From positions 62,001 to 126,000 of the forward strand of contig CAWEVM010000031.1 in the NCBI GenBank assembly GCA_963812505.1: DNA of 64,000 nt, written 5' to 3'. Position numbers and translations under genes: made by a program. Every line of letters begins with the position of its first letter. Position 1 is the first letter of the stretch. Positions 63,180 through 64,000 of the stretch are shown here, in pieces. Below the pieces are notes generated by a model. It had not been told where the DNA came from, made no database searches, and was given only the letters and a program-made list of their open reading frames with translations. Source of the DNA: JAMXLO01 sp963812505 (GTDB lineage Bacteria > Pseudomonadota > Alphaproteobacteria > Acetobacterales > Acetobacteraceae).

Positions 63180-64000
63180 GGCCCATCCTCCAACTGCCAC
63201 TCGGCACGTGCCAGATCGACCGCATGCTGGTACAATGTCGTTCCGGCCAAGGGTGCACCGCCCAGCGACGTTCCGGTCAGAAAGATCGGCACCGAAGCTT
63301 GCAATTGTGGCAACGTCGCCAGCGCTATGGCCCTGCCGGCGTCACTGTCGCTTGGATAATGCAGACCGGCTATCTCGCGGTTCCGTGCGATGCGATCTGC
63401 CAGGGTCCATAGGTCTTCCAGCACCGTGTTCTGCTGAGGCAGCGTGTTGAAGATATCGTTTACACATAGTGCCATCAGATGGGCCTGCGTCGAATGACCG
63501 CTCGGGAACGACGCGTGCCCCGGCACCTGGATCGGCGGCAGCAGAGCCGGACAGAGTTCCGATGCGCGAGGCCGCTTGTACAGGCCCTTGAAGTACATCG
63601 CGACAAAGGTGCCGACCTGGCTGGCGAGAGTCAGCACCTTGGTCGTTTGCGGATATGCGCCAGGATTTGCGGTCAGCAGGTTCAGGAAATAACTGATGAA
63701 CTCATTGGCCTGCGACAGAATCTCGTCCAGGGCGTCGGCGCGCTCATTGGCCGCCGCGGTGACGAGGCCGGTGAGCTCGGCCTGCACGACCGCCGGGTTC
63801 AGCGTCGCCCAATTGGTGAGAGGAGCAGTTGGAGGCGGCGGAGCAGGCACCCAGTTCGGCCAATACTGCTGAAAGGGGGCGGGAGGCGGGTTGGCCGGCT
63901 GTATGGTTTGCCAATTCGACGCAGCGAACTCGATCAGCGCCAGCCAGGAAAACCACTCGGCGGACCAGTTGCGCGCTGGAAAGCGGGTGATATCGGGGAC
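63176..64000 (-). CDS. PAP2 / vanadium-haloperoxidase-like protein, 5' end beyond the window
   Basis: The frame is open to the window edge with no stop, so the 275 residues seen are the C-terminal part of a longer protein; an internal GTG at 63850 should not be taken as the start. The three PAP2 signature blocks are present: KGLYKRPRASEL, FPSGHSTQAH, and RNREIAGLHYPSDSDAGRA. These bind phosphate or vanadate in acid phosphatases and haloperoxidases. The upstream part is Trp/Pro-rich (FPARNWSAEWFSWLALIEFA). It is translationally coupled to the G1 peptidase, an unusual pairing. Confidence 0.82.
   Translation of the reverse strand, partial: VPDITRFPARNWSAEWFSWLALIEFAASNWQTIQPANPPPAPFQQYWPNWVPAPPPPTAPLTNWATLNPAVVQAELTGLVTAAANERADALDEILSQANEFISYFLNLLTANPGAYPQTTKVLTLASQVGTFVAMYFKGLYKRPRASELCPALLPPIQVPGHASFPSGHSTQAHLMALCVNDIFNTLPQQNTVLEDLWTLADRIARNREIAGLHYPSDSDAGRAIALATLPQLQASVPIFLTGTSLGGAPLAGTTLYQHAVDLARAEWQLEDGP

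Noticed and set aside
1..64000. CRISPR arrays, rRNA, tRNA, insertion sequences and prophage
   Set aside because: I looked for regular direct repeats, tRNA-like clover-leaf sequence, transposase motifs and phage structural genes and saw none that could be supported; a covariance-model scan would be decisive for tRNAs.

Overview
The window is 64 kb of GC-rich chromosomal DNA with tightly packed, often 4-bp-overlapping genes. DUF2852, the mdh-sucC-sucD and odhA-odhB-lpd genes, Liv-type ABC transport and a PrpD/AtuA-type catabolic set suggest an alphaproteobacterium, probably of the Rhodospirillales/Acetobacteraceae. This is inference from gene content; there is no rRNA or tRNA to anchor it. Most of the sequence is ordinary chromosome. 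The left end (1-1.3 kb) is visibly less GC-rich and holds a decayed HNH endonuclease gene.

Layout. 1.3-4 kb: a PAAR spike-tip protein and a methyltransferase, divergent from a strange charge-depleted Leu/Ala-rich protein. 4-7.2 kb: a Crp/Fnr regulator divergent from a membrane cyclase that carries a [2Fe-2S] ferredoxin domain, a plausible redox-to-cAMP-to-Crp circuit. 7.4 kb: a T4-type lysozyme. 8-24 kb: a type II secretion system: gspO, an unknown secreted protein and gspH on the minus strand; gspE-F-L-M-C/N-D, a lytic transglycosylase, a phospholipase-C-type phosphoesterase, gspI-J-K, a beta-propeller pseudogene and gspG on the plus strand. The phosphoesterase and transglycosylase lie inside the cluster and are the obvious cargo and wall-opening candidates.

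24-42.6 kb is metabolic: glycogen phosphorylase; a four-gene overlapping operon (amidohydrolase, alpha/beta hydrolase, DUF4387, AtuA/DUF1446); a minus-strand operon (PrpD family, livH-M-G-F, a truncated AMP-binding protein, livK); and a plus-strand set (VOC dioxygenase-like protein, SDR, peptide-type binding protein, SMP-30 lactonase). Together these look like uptake and degradation of an organic acid, cyclic amide or lactone that I cannot name.

42.5-61.9 kb carries PdxA and the second half of the TCA cycle: lpd, odhB, odhA, sucD, sucC and mdh, all on the minus strand. The set is split between odhA and sucD by about 9 kb holding an RND efflux pump, DUF2852, a TetR regulator with palindromic sites, an Ada/AlkA DNA-repair fusion, two small membrane or secreted proteins and a SRPBCC protein. 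The right edge (62.1-64 kb) holds a bacterial G1 (eqolisin-type) glutamic peptidase translationally coupled to a PAP2/haloperoxidase-like protein that runs off the window.

Three otherwise well-preserved genes (gspO, gspD, odhA) each contain exactly one surplus base. Because odhA is a housekeeping gene, sequencing or assembly error is a serious possibility. The HNH and beta-propeller loci, by contrast, carry several lesions each and look truly dead. A GC-rich palindromic repeat occurs three times between genes.
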